Shown: positions 7,960 through 16,475 of the stretch, one piece after another | Layout of the letters: each line of letters opens with the position of its first letter | Numbering within the stretch: position 1 is the first letter of the stretch | Assembly (NCBI GenBank): GCA_019739295.1 | Contig: JAHHDV010000002.1 | Span: 1 to 40,469, forward strand | Origin: Taibaiella sp. | Lineage (GTDB): Bacteria > Bacteroidota > Bacteroidia > Chitinophagales > Chitinophagaceae | Reading direction: 5' to 3' | DNA length: 40,469 nucleotides | Translations under genes and position numbers: made by a program | The notes under the pieces: generated by a model | Database searches by the model: none | Told to the model about the DNA's origin: nothing | Seen by the model: the letters and a program-made list of their open reading frames with translations, nothing else

Positions 7960-8946
7960 ATGAAAGATTTAATAGTAGGATTCCCACAACAGCTCCGGGA
8001 TGCGCTGAGCATAGCAAGAGCTGTAAGCAATCCTCCTCATATCAATGTAAATATAGACAATATCCTGATTTGCGGATTAGGAGGTAGCGGGATTGGCGGC
8101 ACCTTGGTTCAAAATTATCTTTCAGATATCTCTCCAAAACCTATTAGTGTACATAAAGACTATGGTCTTCCGAAGTTTGTAAATAAGAATACGCTGGTTA
8201 TCTGCAGTTCTTATTCAGGAAACACCGAAGAGACACTGGATGCCTACCAGACCGCATTGCAAAGCGAAGCGCAGGTATGGGTCATATCATCAGGAGGCAT
8301 ACTTATCGAACGGGCAAAGAAAGACCGGATTCCCTATATCCAGATACCTGAAGGGATGCCACCCAGAAGCTGCCTGGGTTACTCCTTAGTTCAACTTTTC
8401 CGCGTTCTGGAATTGAATGGTATTATAGTCGGGGGCTATCAGAGCGAAATACAAGATGCTGCAACCCTCCTTCTTGATAAATCTGTCTATATTCAGGAGA
8501 ATGCTGCGCAGCTTGCAGATAAGTTATATGGAAAGTTGCCCGTGATCTATTCAGACAACAATATAGAAGGGGTAACTATCAGGTGGAGACAACAATTCAA
8601 TGAAAATGGAAAAATACTCTGCTGGCATCATATTATACCGGAGATGAACCATAATGAGCTTGTAGGATGGTCAGAAGTACAGGATGATAAATCTGTTATC
8701 TTTCTCAGGAATTCATTTGAGAATCCAAGATCCGTTCTACGCATCTCTATCGTGGATGAGATCATCAGCAGATACGCGAACAGTATATATCATATCGCAG
8801 CCCTGGGAAGGACAAAGCTGGAACAGATTTTTTATCTTATTCATTTCGGGGATTGGCTTTCATTATTCATTTCTGAAAATAATAAAGTAGATGCATCAGA
8901 AATTAAGGTAATAGATTACTTAAAAAGCAAACTGGAGGAAAAGTAA
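7960..8946 (+). CDS. bifunctional phosphoglucose/phosphomannose isomerase
   Basis: Interconverts fructose-6-phosphate with glucose-6-phosphate and with mannose-6-phosphate. About 328 residues from ATG 7960 (an in-frame TTG at 7948 would add four residues but nearly touches the divergent yraN start). Motifs are the first SIS domain with CGLGGSGIGG and SSYSGNTEETLDAY, which bind the phosphosugar, and a C-terminal half with WHHIIPEMNHNE, the conserved catalytic Glu/His segment of the PGI/PMI family. Length and motifs match the archaeal and Bacteroidota two-substrate enzyme, not the longer classical Pgi. The next gene begins 5 bases after its stop, so they are co-transcribed. Confidence 0.9.
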   Translation: MKDLIVGFPQQLRDALSIARAVSNPPHINVNIDNILICGLGGSGIGGTLVQNYLSDISPKPISVHKDYGLPKFVNKNTLVICSSYSGNTEETLDAYQTALQSEAQVWVISSGGILIERAKKDRIPYIQIPEGMPPRSCLGYSLVQLFRVLELNGIIVGGYQSEIQDAATLLLDKSVYIQENAAQLADKLYGKLPVIYSDNNIEGVTIRWRQQFNENGKILCWHHIIPEMNHNELVGWSEVQDDKSVIFLRNSFENPRSVLRISIVDEIISRYANSIYHIAALGRTKLEQIFYLIHFGDWLSLFISENNKVDASEIKVIDYLKSKLEEK

Positions 8947-8951
8947 GCGTC

Positions 8952-9722
8952 ATGTCAGGAATTATCCATATTTCAGCAGATCCCAGAAATGAGGACATTT
9001 TAAAGTCAATATTAAATGAAGAGGACCGGTTTATTATATTACCAGATACGATGACTGATGGTCCCTTATATGATCAGGAAGGATTAAAAAAATTTGATGA
9101 CTTACGCAAAGAATACACCGGGAACCTGTGCCAGCATAGCGGAGAGCTGTATATGCAGGCAAAAGGAAATATAGAGACCATAATGGAAGCTTCTCAGATG
9201 CTGACCCAGCAAAAAGCCGGGTCTGTTATTTACTGGATGGGAAGTAATGCTATTGATGTATTGGGATATTTCTTTGTTCTGCATTTTCTCAGATCACATT
9301 ACCAGCATATTTCGGTAATCAATATAGCCGGGCTTCCTTTTCTCAATGAGCATATGCAATTGATCTTTCCGAGCAGGATATCTGAATTGAATAAAACTGA
9401 GGCTGAGAAAGCACTGAAGCTGGCCAGAAAGATCACACCTTCAGAAATGGAAATAGATGGTGAAGAATGGAAAGCTATCAGAAGTGCGGAAGGTACCATC
9501 AGGATCCTGGACGGCAATAAAAAAATCAAAACTGTAGGCGAAGATCATTTTGACAGTTTATTCAAATCCTTACACAAACCGGGGAGTAAAATCAGCAAAA
9601 CGGTAAATACGGTCATTCAGAAAAATCAGATAGACTTACATCCTGCGTTTATCGAATCAAGGATCCTTCAATTCCTGCAGGCACAAGAAGTCCGGAAAGA
9701 CACAGATCTTCCTTCCGTTTAG
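8952..9722 (+). CDS. DUF1835-like protein
   Basis: Cytoplasmic protein of 256 residues, function unknown. The N-terminal layout IIHISADPRNEDILKSI, then DTMTDGPLYD and VIYWMGSNAIDVLGYF, resembles DUF1835 proteins, in which a short beta strand with D/N and a DGPL-type loop precede a W-G segment; the basic C-terminal part could be the companion DUF3658 region. No signal peptide or membrane helix. It starts 5 bases after the isomerase stop codon and ends before a bidirectional terminator. The operon link suggests sugar-phosphate-associated conditions but says nothing firm. Family assignment is by eye and tentative. Confidence 0.65.
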   Translation: MSGIIHISADPRNEDILKSILNEEDRFIILPDTMTDGPLYDQEGLKKFDDLRKEYTGNLCQHSGELYMQAKGNIETIMEASQMLTQQKAGSVIYWMGSNAIDVLGYFFVLHFLRSHYQHISVINIAGLPFLNEHMQLIFPSRISELNKTEAEKALKLARKITPSEMEIDGEEWKAIRSAEGTIRILDGNKKIKTVGEDHFDSLFKSLHKPGSKISKTVNTVIQKNQIDLHPAFIESRILQFLQAQEVRKDTDLPSV

Positions 9723-9786
9723 GAACAGCATCCACTCAACAATATAATATAGTACACAATATACAAAAAGCCCTTGTAAGAAAAGC

Positions 9787-9821
9787 AAAAGAGCTGTATC
9801 GATTTTTGATACAGCTCTTTT
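9787..9821. terminator. bidirectional terminator between DUF1835-like gene and tig
   Basis: Perfect 14-base inverted repeat, AAAAGAGCTGTATC (9787-9800) against 9808-9821, with a 7-base loop. The A and T ends provide a U-run in both directions, serving the rightward gene ending at 9722 and tig ending at 9843. Confidence 0.9.
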
Positions 9822-9842
9822 GATGATATAGATGATATCTTA

Positions 9843-11189
9843 TTAGTGTTGGTGGGCAGAAGGAAGCTTAGAGAATTCCTCATCACTTACTTCCTGTGTA
9901 GAAATATTAAGGTCTTTCTCCACGGCCTGGAACAATTTGTCCATCAGCAATCTTCTGTGCGTTTCATTAAGCGTCTGTTCATCCTTGGACATCTTATCCA
10001 GGTAGGATTGCATCCAGGGAGCTTCTTCGCCCTGAGGTGTGCCGAAGTAGGAACTCACCCTATTTCTGATATCCAGCATGACTTCATCATAACTCACATT
10101 GATACCATATTTTTTGATCAATTGTTCAGAGATCAAAGTCCATTTCAACTGGTGATCGAATGAAGGCCATTCTTTCTCTACTTCCTCGTCAGATTTGACA
10201 TGCTCTCCACTTGTCTTCAGCCACTTTCTTAAGAAGGCCTCCGGAAGGTTAAGCTCTGTACTGTGAACCAGAGTTTCGAAGATATCGTTTTGCAACTTCT
10301 CGTTGGTATATCTTTCCAACTGTGCAGCAAGCGCTTTTTTCAATTCTTCGCGGAATCCGGTTTCGTCCTTAATTTCCTGGTTAGGGAATACGTCGTTATA
10401 GAATTCCTCATTCATTTCCCGAGGCTTCAGGGAAGCCACTTTCGTAACAGCAACTTTATAATGGGTTTGCGCATCTTCCTCTTTCAATTTCAGAGATTCT
10501 TTAAGAAAAGCTTCTTTTTCTTCCTCACTCCCGATCTCAGCAACAGAAAAGTCCAACTCTGAACCTTTCGCAGTACCTTTTAATCTATCTTTCAGCACCT
10601 GGGGCAATCTTCCGTATTCTACCACATCTTCGATCGCTTTCGCTTCTTCATCCTGTGAAGTGAAAGTAAGGCTGATGACATCCAAATCATCATTTTGTGT
10701 ATCTTTTTCTTCCAGCTGACCTGCCCTTTTGCGGATATTCTCGATTTCCTTATCCAGCATATCATCAGTGATCTCAATTGTATATTTGGTCAATGGAGTC
10801 TTCTCATCTATAGCCTTGATAGAGAATTCGGGCTTCAGTCCGATTTCAAAATTGAAAGTATATTCCCCGGGATGATTCATGTCCACTTTCTGGGTGATAT
10901 CCATTTCAAGCGGAAGCGGCTGGGCAAATATCTCAGGAGTATGTTCTTTGACATACCTGTCGATCTCTGCATAAGCTGTCTTCAGGACCTCATCCGTATA
11001 TACGGATTGTCCATACATTTTCTTAATCATTCCGGAAGGTACCTGTCCTTTTCTGAAACCCGGGATACTGGCATTCTTACCGTATTGTTTTAATGATTTC
11101 TCAAACTGCGGGTAATAATCCTCTTTAGCAAGAGTTACTGACAATTGATCGTGTAATTGCCCAATATTTGAACGTTGAACAGTAGCCAT
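9843..11189 (-). CDS. tig: trigger factor
   Basis: Ribosome-bound chaperone that meets nascent chains at the exit tunnel. The 448 residues match the family. The N-terminal ribosome-binding domain contains SIPGFRKGQVPSGMIKKMYG, including the FRK motif that contacts protein L23, at about residues 40-60. The middle part is a weakly conserved FKBP-like domain and the C-terminal half is helical, with a His-rich end (PSAHQH). It stands alone between the bidirectional terminator and the tRNA-Leu gene, 45 bases from the tRNA terminator hairpin. clpP and clpX, frequent neighbours elsewhere, are not here. Confidence 0.96.
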   Translation of the reverse strand: MATVQRSNIGQLHDQLSVTLAKEDYYPQFEKSLKQYGKNASIPGFRKGQVPSGMIKKMYGQSVYTDEVLKTAYAEIDRYVKEHTPEIFAQPLPLEMDITQKVDMNHPGEYTFNFEIGLKPEFSIKAIDEKTPLTKYTIEITDDMLDKEIENIRKRAGQLEEKDTQNDDLDVISLTFTSQDEEAKAIEDVVEYGRLPQVLKDRLKGTAKGSELDFSVAEIGSEEEKEAFLKESLKLKEEDAQTHYKVAVTKVASLKPREMNEEFYNDVFPNQEIKDETGFREELKKALAAQLERYTNEKLQNDIFETLVHSTELNLPEAFLRKWLKTSGEHVKSDEEVEKEWPSFDHQLKWTLISEQLIKKYGINVSYDEVMLDIRNRVSSYFGTPQGEEAPWMQSYLDKMSKDEQTLNETHRRLLMDKLFQAVEKDLNISTQEVSDEEFSKLPSAHQH

Positions 11190-11234
11190 AAACGTTTAAA
11201 GTATTTGATTTAAAAAATTATATTTAATAAAATA

Positions 11235-11253
11235 CCCTCGCAAATTGCGAGGG
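11235..11253 (-). terminator. hairpin after tRNA-Leu
   Basis: Near-perfect palindrome CCCTCGCAAATTGCGAGGG (nine paired bases around one central base), 9 bases after the tRNA 3' end on the minus strand, followed by TATTTTATT. Weak U-run, so a terminator or processing signal. Confidence 0.6.
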
Positions 11254-11262
11254 ATTTCTCTG

Positions 11263-11344
11263 TGCGGGTGGAGGGACTCGAACCCCCAAGCCTCGCAGCA
11301 CTAGATCCTAAGTCTAGCGTGTCTACCAATTTCACCACACCCGC
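11263..11344 (-). tRNA. tRNA-Leu (anticodon UAG)
   Basis: 82-base cloverleaf on the minus strand. Acceptor stem GCGGGTG pairs with CACCCGC, discriminator A at 11263. The D-arm has AATTGGTAGACAC as usual for tRNA-Leu. The anticodon stem CTAGA/TCTAG holds the loop CTTAGGA, giving anticodon UAG for CUN leucine codons. A long variable arm (TGCTGCGAGGCTT region) marks a class II tRNA, and the T-loop is TTCGAGT. The 3' CCA is not encoded. Confidence 0.96.
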
Positions 11345-11362
11345 ATCACTTAAAAAGGACTG

Positions 11363-11395
11363 CAAAGATAATAGATTATTTATAAAACCTGCAAA
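11363..11395 (-). promoter_or_regulatory. candidate promoter of tRNA-Leu
   Basis: TATCTTTG (11363-11370) matches the TAnnTTTG box and TTTG (11392-11395) lies 21 bases upstream, two more than the ideal 19. The -7 box is 18 bases from the mature tRNA 5' end. Confidence 0.6.
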
Positions 11396-11435
11396 ATTTT
11401 TTCCTGAGACATTTCAACCTGTAATGTGCTTCTTT

Positions 11436-12650
11436 TTAAAGCATGCTCAATGCTTTCTGAAGGCCTTCTACGAGCCTGTCGATATCTGATTCCCGGTTGT
11501 ACACAGCGAAGGAAACCCTTAGGGTACCGGGAGTCTTATAGAAGTCCATAATCGGCTGACAACAATGATGACCCGTACGTACAGCTATACCCTGCTTATC
11601 CAATAATTCGCCTACATCACTCGGATGGGCCTGATCAAAAATTAAGGAAATCGTACCGGTGCGGTGTGCTGCATTTCCAAGTATCCTTATTCTGTCCAGA
11701 TTTTTTAACTGGTCTATGGCATACTGAAACAACCCATGCTCATATTTTTGAATAGCTTCAATGCCTATCCCCTGAATAAAATCTATCGCGGCCCCCATGC
11801 TGATTGCCCCTGAGATATCAGGAGTACCTGCTTCGAATCTGAACGGGATATCAGCATAAGTGGAATGATCCATACTGACAGATTTGATCATAGAACCGCC
11901 ACCCTGATATGGTGTCATCACAGAAAGCAGCTCCCTATGTCCATACAGGAACCCGATACCTGTAGCAGCGTACATCTTATGCCCTGAAGCAACCAGGAAA
12001 TCGGCCTTTAAATCCCTGAGGTCAGTAGGTAAGTGCTGTACACCCTGAGCTGCATCCACCAGGACGTGGATGCCATGCTGATGAGCTTTCGCTATGATTT
12101 CCTTTACCGGATTGATCGTGCCTAAAGTATTCGAAACCCACGTAAGGGCAAGTAGCCTGGTCCGTGGTGTGATCAAATCTTCAAACTGGTCCAGTGCCAA
12201 CGTACCATCGGCATTCAACGGAATATATTTTAGAACAGCCTTCTTCCTGGCACACATCATCTGCCAGGGAACGATATTACTATGATGCTCCATCTGCGTA
12301 ATGATGACTTCATCACCTTCACGAATAAAAGTCTCACCATATGAAAAAGCAACCAGGTTGATGGCTTCTGTCGTACCCTTTGTAAAAATGACCTCAGCCG
12401 GATCATCTACACCAATGAGGCTGGCGATCCCGGAACGGGCATCTTCCATGAGTTGAGTCGCTTCCTGGCTGAGGAAATGGATACCTCTATGAACATTGCT
12501 ATTGTATCGTTCATAATAGGTCTGTATACATTCTATAACAGAGCGGGGTTTCTGGGTAGTGGCTCCATTGTCCAGGTAAACCAGGTCTTTACCATAAACT
12601 TTTTGGGATAAGATAGGGAACTCCTGATATATCTTCGTCAGATCTTTCAC
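11436..12650 (-). CDS. sufS: SufS-type cysteine desulfurase
   Basis: PLP enzyme that takes sulfur from cysteine as a persulfide for Fe-S cluster assembly. The 404 residues match group II (SufS/CsdA) enzymes. Motifs are YLDNGATTQKP at the start, the HSNIVPWQ segment, the PLP lysine in VASGHKMYAATGIG, and the sulfur-accepting cysteine in RTGHHCCQPIM. The group II family usually has RTGHHCAQP; here Ala is replaced by a second Cys. It follows the tryptophan dioxygenase gene by 11 bases. I considered kynureninase because of that neighbour, but the motifs are clearly SufS. sufBCD are not in this window. Confidence 0.93.
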   Translation of the reverse strand: MKDLTKIYQEFPILSQKVYGKDLVYLDNGATTQKPRSVIECIQTYYERYNSNVHRGIHFLSQEATQLMEDARSGIASLIGVDDPAEVIFTKGTTEAINLVAFSYGETFIREGDEVIITQMEHHSNIVPWQMMCARKKAVLKYIPLNADGTLALDQFEDLITPRTRLLALTWVSNTLGTINPVKEIIAKAHQHGIHVLVDAAQGVQHLPTDLRDLKADFLVASGHKMYAATGIGFLYGHRELLSVMTPYQGGGSMIKSVSMDHSTYADIPFRFEAGTPDISGAISMGAAIDFIQGIGIEAIQKYEHGLFQYAIDQLKNLDRIRILGNAAHRTGTISLIFDQAHPSDVGELLDKQGIAVRTGHHCCQPIMDFYKTPGTLRVSFAVYNRESDIDRLVEGLQKALSML

Positions 12651-12661
12651 ATTCTGAATAT

Positions 12662-13699
12662 TTAATCGTTTAAATCGTCTATATTACATAATTCATTTTT
12701 CAATGACTTCGGTAACTCCGGCAGTTCGCTTCTCGGCAATAAGAAGGACGTAAGATCCGCCAATTCTTTGAAGATATGGTGTGTATCTCTGGCCGCTTTC
12801 AGATAGCCCGCACCGGTGCTTCCTCCCGTTCCGATCCTGTTACCGATTGTTTTCTGAACCATCTGGATATGCCTGTGTCTCCAGGAAGACAATAGATCAT
12901 CAATATCCAATAGCGCAGTAAGTATTTCGAAGGGAATATGGAGCATCGGATAATCCCTGTACAACATAATGAACAATGCATTTCGACTCGCCAACTGGCT
13001 TAGCTTTCTCTTTTCATCATAACCATCTCCCTGAATCAGCAGCTGATCGAAAGTCTGAATATTATTTGTCTCTGCTTCTGAAAGTGATGACAGGTAGTTT
13101 TTTCTATAATGTTGCCAGAATCCCAGTTCATTGTCCCAATATTTCCCCTCCTCAGCATAAGGCATCCGCTCCAGCCAATCATTAATCAGGTTGATCAGCG
13201 GTACCTGGGCTTCTGCATCTTTCACTCTCCGGATATCGTCCTCGGTAAGCTGAGAAAGGTAATATTGCTTCCCGAACCTGTCCCCGTAAGATAAGCCTAA
13301 TGCAGCTTCGATGATTTTGAACTGAATACTCTGGAATCCTGACGCAGGTCGCAGAAGGTCTCTGAAATCTAAGAAATCGAGTGGGGTCATCGTTTCTATG
13401 ATCGTAATCTGCTGCACGAGCAGCTTCAGTATCTCCCTCACCCTATTGAGCCTGTGCATTGAATTATATAAATCCGGAGTGCTGTCCGGGATAGTGTCTT
13501 TCTGGAAAATCTCCCTTACGATATTGATTTCGTGCAGTACGAGCTTAAACCACAGTTCATAGGCCTGATGGATGACAATAAAAAGCATCTCATCATCGGC
13601 ACGAATCCCTTCCTTCTGACTTTCAGGAAATTGTGCATTGAGGATCTTATCTAACTGCAGGTATTCACTATAATAGACCGGGGCTCTGTTTTTGTTCAT
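12662..13699 (-). CDS. kynA: tryptophan 2,3-dioxygenase
   Basis: Heme enzyme that opens the indole ring of tryptophan to N-formylkynurenine, the entry to kynurenine catabolism and, in some Bacteroidota, to NAD. The 345 residues include the typical IHQAYELWFKLVLHEI near the N-terminus, and SWRHRHIQMVQKTIGNRIGT, which carries the proximal heme histidine, then GTGGSTGAGYLKAA for substrate binding. The protein is longer than the shortest bacterial forms (about 280) but within the range for the family. It lies 34 bases after a secreted protein gene and 11 bases before sufS, suggesting one leftward transcript. Kynureninase and formamidase genes are not in the window. Confidence 0.95.
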   Translation of the reverse strand: MNKNRAPVYYSEYLQLDKILNAQFPESQKEGIRADDEMLFIVIHQAYELWFKLVLHEINIVREIFQKDTIPDSTPDLYNSMHRLNRVREILKLLVQQITIIETMTPLDFLDFRDLLRPASGFQSIQFKIIEAALGLSYGDRFGKQYYLSQLTEDDIRRVKDAEAQVPLINLINDWLERMPYAEEGKYWDNELGFWQHYRKNYLSSLSEAETNNIQTFDQLLIQGDGYDEKRKLSQLASRNALFIMLYRDYPMLHIPFEILTALLDIDDLLSSWRHRHIQMVQKTIGNRIGTGGSTGAGYLKAARDTHHIFKELADLTSFLLPRSELPELPKSLKNELCNIDDLND

Positions 13700-13733
13700 G
13701 TTTGTTTAGTAATTAAATTTCGAATTGAGTTTC

Positions 13734-14624
13734 TTAATGAGCAGGTATGGTCTCTGTTTCCTTAAAATGAAGCATAGCCCATTTCCCTATCTCAGCCGGG
13801 GCATCGTAATCAATAATAACCGGCTCTTCCAGTTCACCTAATTTGGAATGGATAACGATGCCTGTGGAGGATTCCATATAAATCGAATATGCAGGCTCCT
13901 TACCGACAGTAAGGATATTCGCCTGATTCAGTTCGCAATCCGGACAGATACGTACCGTACCGTCATTGTAGAATACAATAAACGCATTTTCTGAATAAAA
14001 GATATGCTTTATTTTCCTGTCTTCTGTACCTGTAATTTCTTTATCGGCTGCCGTATCATTTTCTGCAAGCCATTGGCCCAGTTCTTCCAGTGTCAGGTCT
14101 TTTTTTCTTCTTGCCTGGAAGTAGGCAGCACCTTTTTCTTCATAATAATCCTTCGCTATAGCTAACAGCTTCTGCCTCTCCTCATGATCTTCTTCATGAT
14201 TCCATATATATATCAGGTAATTGTCCTTCTTTAAATAAATATCTTCATCCAGTACCTCTAACTTTGGTAATTGCTTTTCCAATACTGCAACATCTTTATA
14301 CTGAACGATCATGATGCCACCATCAGCATGCTGCATCTCCCGATGCTCGAATATCTCGTAATAAACCATAACAACCTGATCGGAAGAACAATCTTCACAA
14401 GCCGTTTCTTTTACTTCGGTAAATACTGAAATGCCAGGATTGGTCTGTATGCCCGCCCTTTTGAATTCATCCGAAAGGTTTTTGAATCGATAACCTTCCC
14501 ATAATCCGATATCAAATGCTAAACCGGAAAAGCTTCTTACAGAATCCTGATAGGTATTTTGACTATGTGCGGCATTTAAAAGAAAACAGGAAGCAAAAGA
14601 TATCAGGCTGATTAAATATTTCAT
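13734..14624 (-). CDS. secreted protein of unknown function
   Basis: I do not recognise this family. The 296-residue product starts with a classic signal peptide (MKYLISLISFASCFLLNAAHS, cleavage near AHSQ). The mature part has paired cysteines in CEDCSSDQ and again in ICPDCELN, both CxxC-like, and stretches of alternating hydrophobic residues. A charged, Glu-rich helical segment (NHEEDHEERQKLLAIAKDYY) sits in the middle. The CxxC pairs could bind a metal or form disulfides; nothing more is supported. First gene of the probable transcript running into kynA and sufS. Confidence 0.8.
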   Translation of the reverse strand: MKYLISLISFASCFLLNAAHSQNTYQDSVRSFSGLAFDIGLWEGYRFKNLSDEFKRAGIQTNPGISVFTEVKETACEDCSSDQVVMVYYEIFEHREMQHADGGIMIVQYKDVAVLEKQLPKLEVLDEDIYLKKDNYLIYIWNHEEDHEERQKLLAIAKDYYEEKGAAYFQARRKKDLTLEELGQWLAENDTAADKEITGTEDRKIKHIFYSENAFIVFYNDGTVRICPDCELNQANILTVGKEPAYSIYMESSTGIVIHSKLGELEEPVIIDYDAPAEIGKWAMLHFKETETIPAH

Positions 14625-14640
14625 AAAGTCAAAACAGAAT

Positions 14641-14648
14641 CAAAATTA
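14641..14648 (-). promoter_or_regulatory. candidate -7 box for the 13734-14624 gene
   Basis: TAATTTTG on the minus strand fits TAnnTTTG, 17 bases before the start codon. The -33 position has TTCA only. Confidence 0.4.
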
Positions 14649-14761
14649 CCAAATAATCCCAATATATTGAAAATAAGGAACAGTATTCGTCTATCGGAGA
14701 TTATTCAATTAAAAAGCCGGTTACGATCTGCCCGCTCTCACACAAAACGTTTCTATTATGG

Positions 14762-14791
14762 AAAAAATCCCGGTACCTGGTGTACCGGGAT
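14762..14791 (-). terminator. terminator of the deoxyhypusine-synthase-family gene
   Basis: Perfect 10-base stem ATCCCGGTAC (14767-14776) with 14782-14791, 5-base loop, followed on the minus strand by TTTTTT. It lies 28 bases after the stop. Confidence 0.92.
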
Positions 14792-14819
14792 TCACTTATT
14801 AAAATTCTATGAAATGGAC

Positions 14820-15795
14820 CTACTGTCCCAGGATCCAGGCAAAGATAAGAGGAGCCACTATGGTAGCATCACTTTCTACAATAAATTTAGGTGTATGAAT
14901 ATCCAGTTTGCCCCAGGTGATTTTCTCATTAGGAACAGCCCCGGAATAAGAACCATATGAGGTAGTCGAATCGGATATCTGGCAGAAATAGCTCCAGAAA
15001 GGCACCCCTTCCCATTCCAGGTCCTGGTACATCATCGGCACGACACAAATCGGGAAATCTCCTGCGATCCCCCCACCGATCTGGAAGAACCCAAGGCCTT
15101 TGCCGGTACTCATTTCCCGGTACAACTCCGTAAGCCATACCATATATTCGATGCCCGATTTGACTGTAGATGCCTTGAGTTCATTCTTCACTACGTAGCT
15201 GGCGAATATATTACCTGTAGTGCTATCTTCCCATCCCGGGCATACAATCGGAATATTTCTTTCTGCGGCGGCTATAATCCAGCTGTCTTTGGGATCAATC
15301 TCATAATATTGGGCCAAGACACCGCTATTGACCACCTGATACAGGAATTCATGAGGGAAATATCTTTCACCCTTGGTTTCAGCATCTGCCCAAACCTGGT
15401 GCAGGTGTTTTTGTAATCTTCTGAATGCTTCTTCTTCCGGGATACAGGTATCGGTCACACGATTATAATGGTTTTTCCAAAAGTTCCCATTCGTCCTGCG
15501 GTGTAAGATCTCTATAGTTGGGAACGCGCCTATAATGGCTGTGTGCTACAAGATTCATTACATCTTCTTCCAGATTAGCACCAGTACAAGAGATCAGGTG
15601 TACTTTATCCTGACGGATCATCTCTGCCAGGGATATGCCTAATTCTGCGGTGCTCATTGCACCCGCTAAGGAAATCAGCATTTTGCCGCCTTCACCGAGG
15701 TGCGCCTCGTAACCTTTGGCAGCATCCATCAATGCTGCTGCATTAAAATGACGATAATGATGTTCTATAAACTGGGAAACCGGACCTTTAGCCAT
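14820..15795 (-). CDS. deoxyhypusine synthase family protein, frame broken by one extra base
   Basis: NAD-dependent aminobutyl transferase family using spermidine. In eukaryotes and archaea it modifies eIF5A; bacterial members have no such target and may make homospermidine or act on other acceptors. ATG 15795 gives AKGPVSQFIEHHYRHFNAA, then the NAD-binding SLAGAMSTAELG. At residue about 107 the frame stops in EWELLEKPL. Removing one base from the A5 run (T5 on the plus strand, 15472-15476) joins it to HYNRVTDTCIPEEEAFRRL, for 324 residues. The C-terminal half keeps GKGLGFFQIGGGIAGDFPI, and the WGKLD lysine that forms the substrate imine. So all active-site parts are present and the break is probably a sequencing error. 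Confidence 0.87.
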
Positions 15796-15826
15796 TTTTA
15801 CTTTAAAATTTTAGTTTTATAAAGGA

Positions 15827-15834
15827 CAAAAATA
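15827..15834 (-). promoter_or_regulatory. candidate -7 box for the deoxyhypusine-synthase-family gene
   Basis: TATTTTTG on the minus strand matches TAnnTTTG, 32 bases before the start. A weak CTTG at 15856-15859 lies 21 bases upstream. Confidence 0.4.
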
Positions 15835-15989
15835 ATCAAACTAAAACAATTCATCCAAGAATTCATTAGCACCATCCATAAAGAATAGCCACTTCGGACA
15901 TATAGAATTCAATGATTTATTGCTTATTTATGAATGTTTTTTCTATTTTTAGTGTATGAAATTTTTCCTCACTTAAAAACCGTATCCTT

Positions 15990-16379
15990 ATGTACAACAT
16001 TTTTAAACTTGCATTTTTTATCAGCCTCTTGGGATTAGCTGTATTTTTCGTATCCTATTTTATGAATATTATGGATCTGGTCAAGAACGCTGAACAGCTT
16101 CAGGAATACAACAATAGTGATCCGGGATATGTACTGAAAACATTATTCTCCCCTGCAATGCTGACTTCCCTGGTCATCACTACGATTGCACAGCTGACTT
16201 ATATCATATTGGGAATTGTATTCGTAGTTCGGAACAAAAATATCCAGGATACAGAAAGAGTGCTATGGATACTGGGTTTCTTGCTTGTAGGCTTTGTTAC
16301 AGCCATCGTATTTATGATTTTGAACAAGTCCAGAAGACTGGTTGCGGGCGGTGCACAGCAGGGTAATGATATGCAATAA
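15990..16379 (+). CDS. small integral membrane protein, unknown
   Basis: 129 residues with three predicted membrane helices: about residues 5-27 (KLAFFISLLGLAVFFVSYF), 54-80 (MLTSLVITTIAQLTYIILGI and on), and 90-112 (LWILGFLLVGFVTAIVFMIL), the last followed by NKSRRL. The second loop (NKNIQDTERVLW) and third helix resemble the short PLDc_N-type membrane segments, but the match is too general to use as a name. Isolated gene with a strong terminator after it. Function unknown. Confidence 0.75.
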   Translation: MYNIFKLAFFISLLGLAVFFVSYFMNIMDLVKNAEQLQEYNNSDPGYVLKTLFSPAMLTSLVITTIAQLTYIILGIVFVVRNKNIQDTERVLWILGFLLVGFVTAIVFMILNKSRRLVAGGAQQGNDMQ

Positions 16380-16414
16380 TGGCCGGCTAATTTACATTCA
16401 CTCTTGAAGCCATT

Positions 16415-16459
16415 AAATGCATAAGGCTCTCCGATGGGAGAGCCTTATGCATTTTTTTT
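16415..16459. terminator. strong bidirectional terminator
   Basis: An about 18-base stem (16415-16432 against 16437-16454, containing AAATGCATAAGGCTCTCC) with a 4-base loop and TTTTTTTT downstream on the plus strand. It ends the 15990-16379 gene and probably also the leftward gene whose stop is at 16476. Confidence 0.93.
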
Positions 16460-16475
16460 GCTAAAGCATCAAAAC

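Noticed and set aside
9843..11189. Phase-variable homopolymer switching as the cause of the frame breaks
   Set aside because: Runs are short (mostly 2-6 bases) and hit housekeeping genes such as folC, unlike phase-variable surface genes with long tracts.
11436..12650. Kynureninase instead of SufS, because kynA is adjacent
   Set aside because: The VASGHKMYAATGIG and RTGHHCCQP motifs are those of SufS-type desulfurases.
15460..15480. Programmed frameshifting in the deoxyhypusine-synthase-family gene
   Set aside because: No known slippery site with stimulator is visible, the family is not known to use it, and the same one-base pattern occurs in many unrelated genes of the window.
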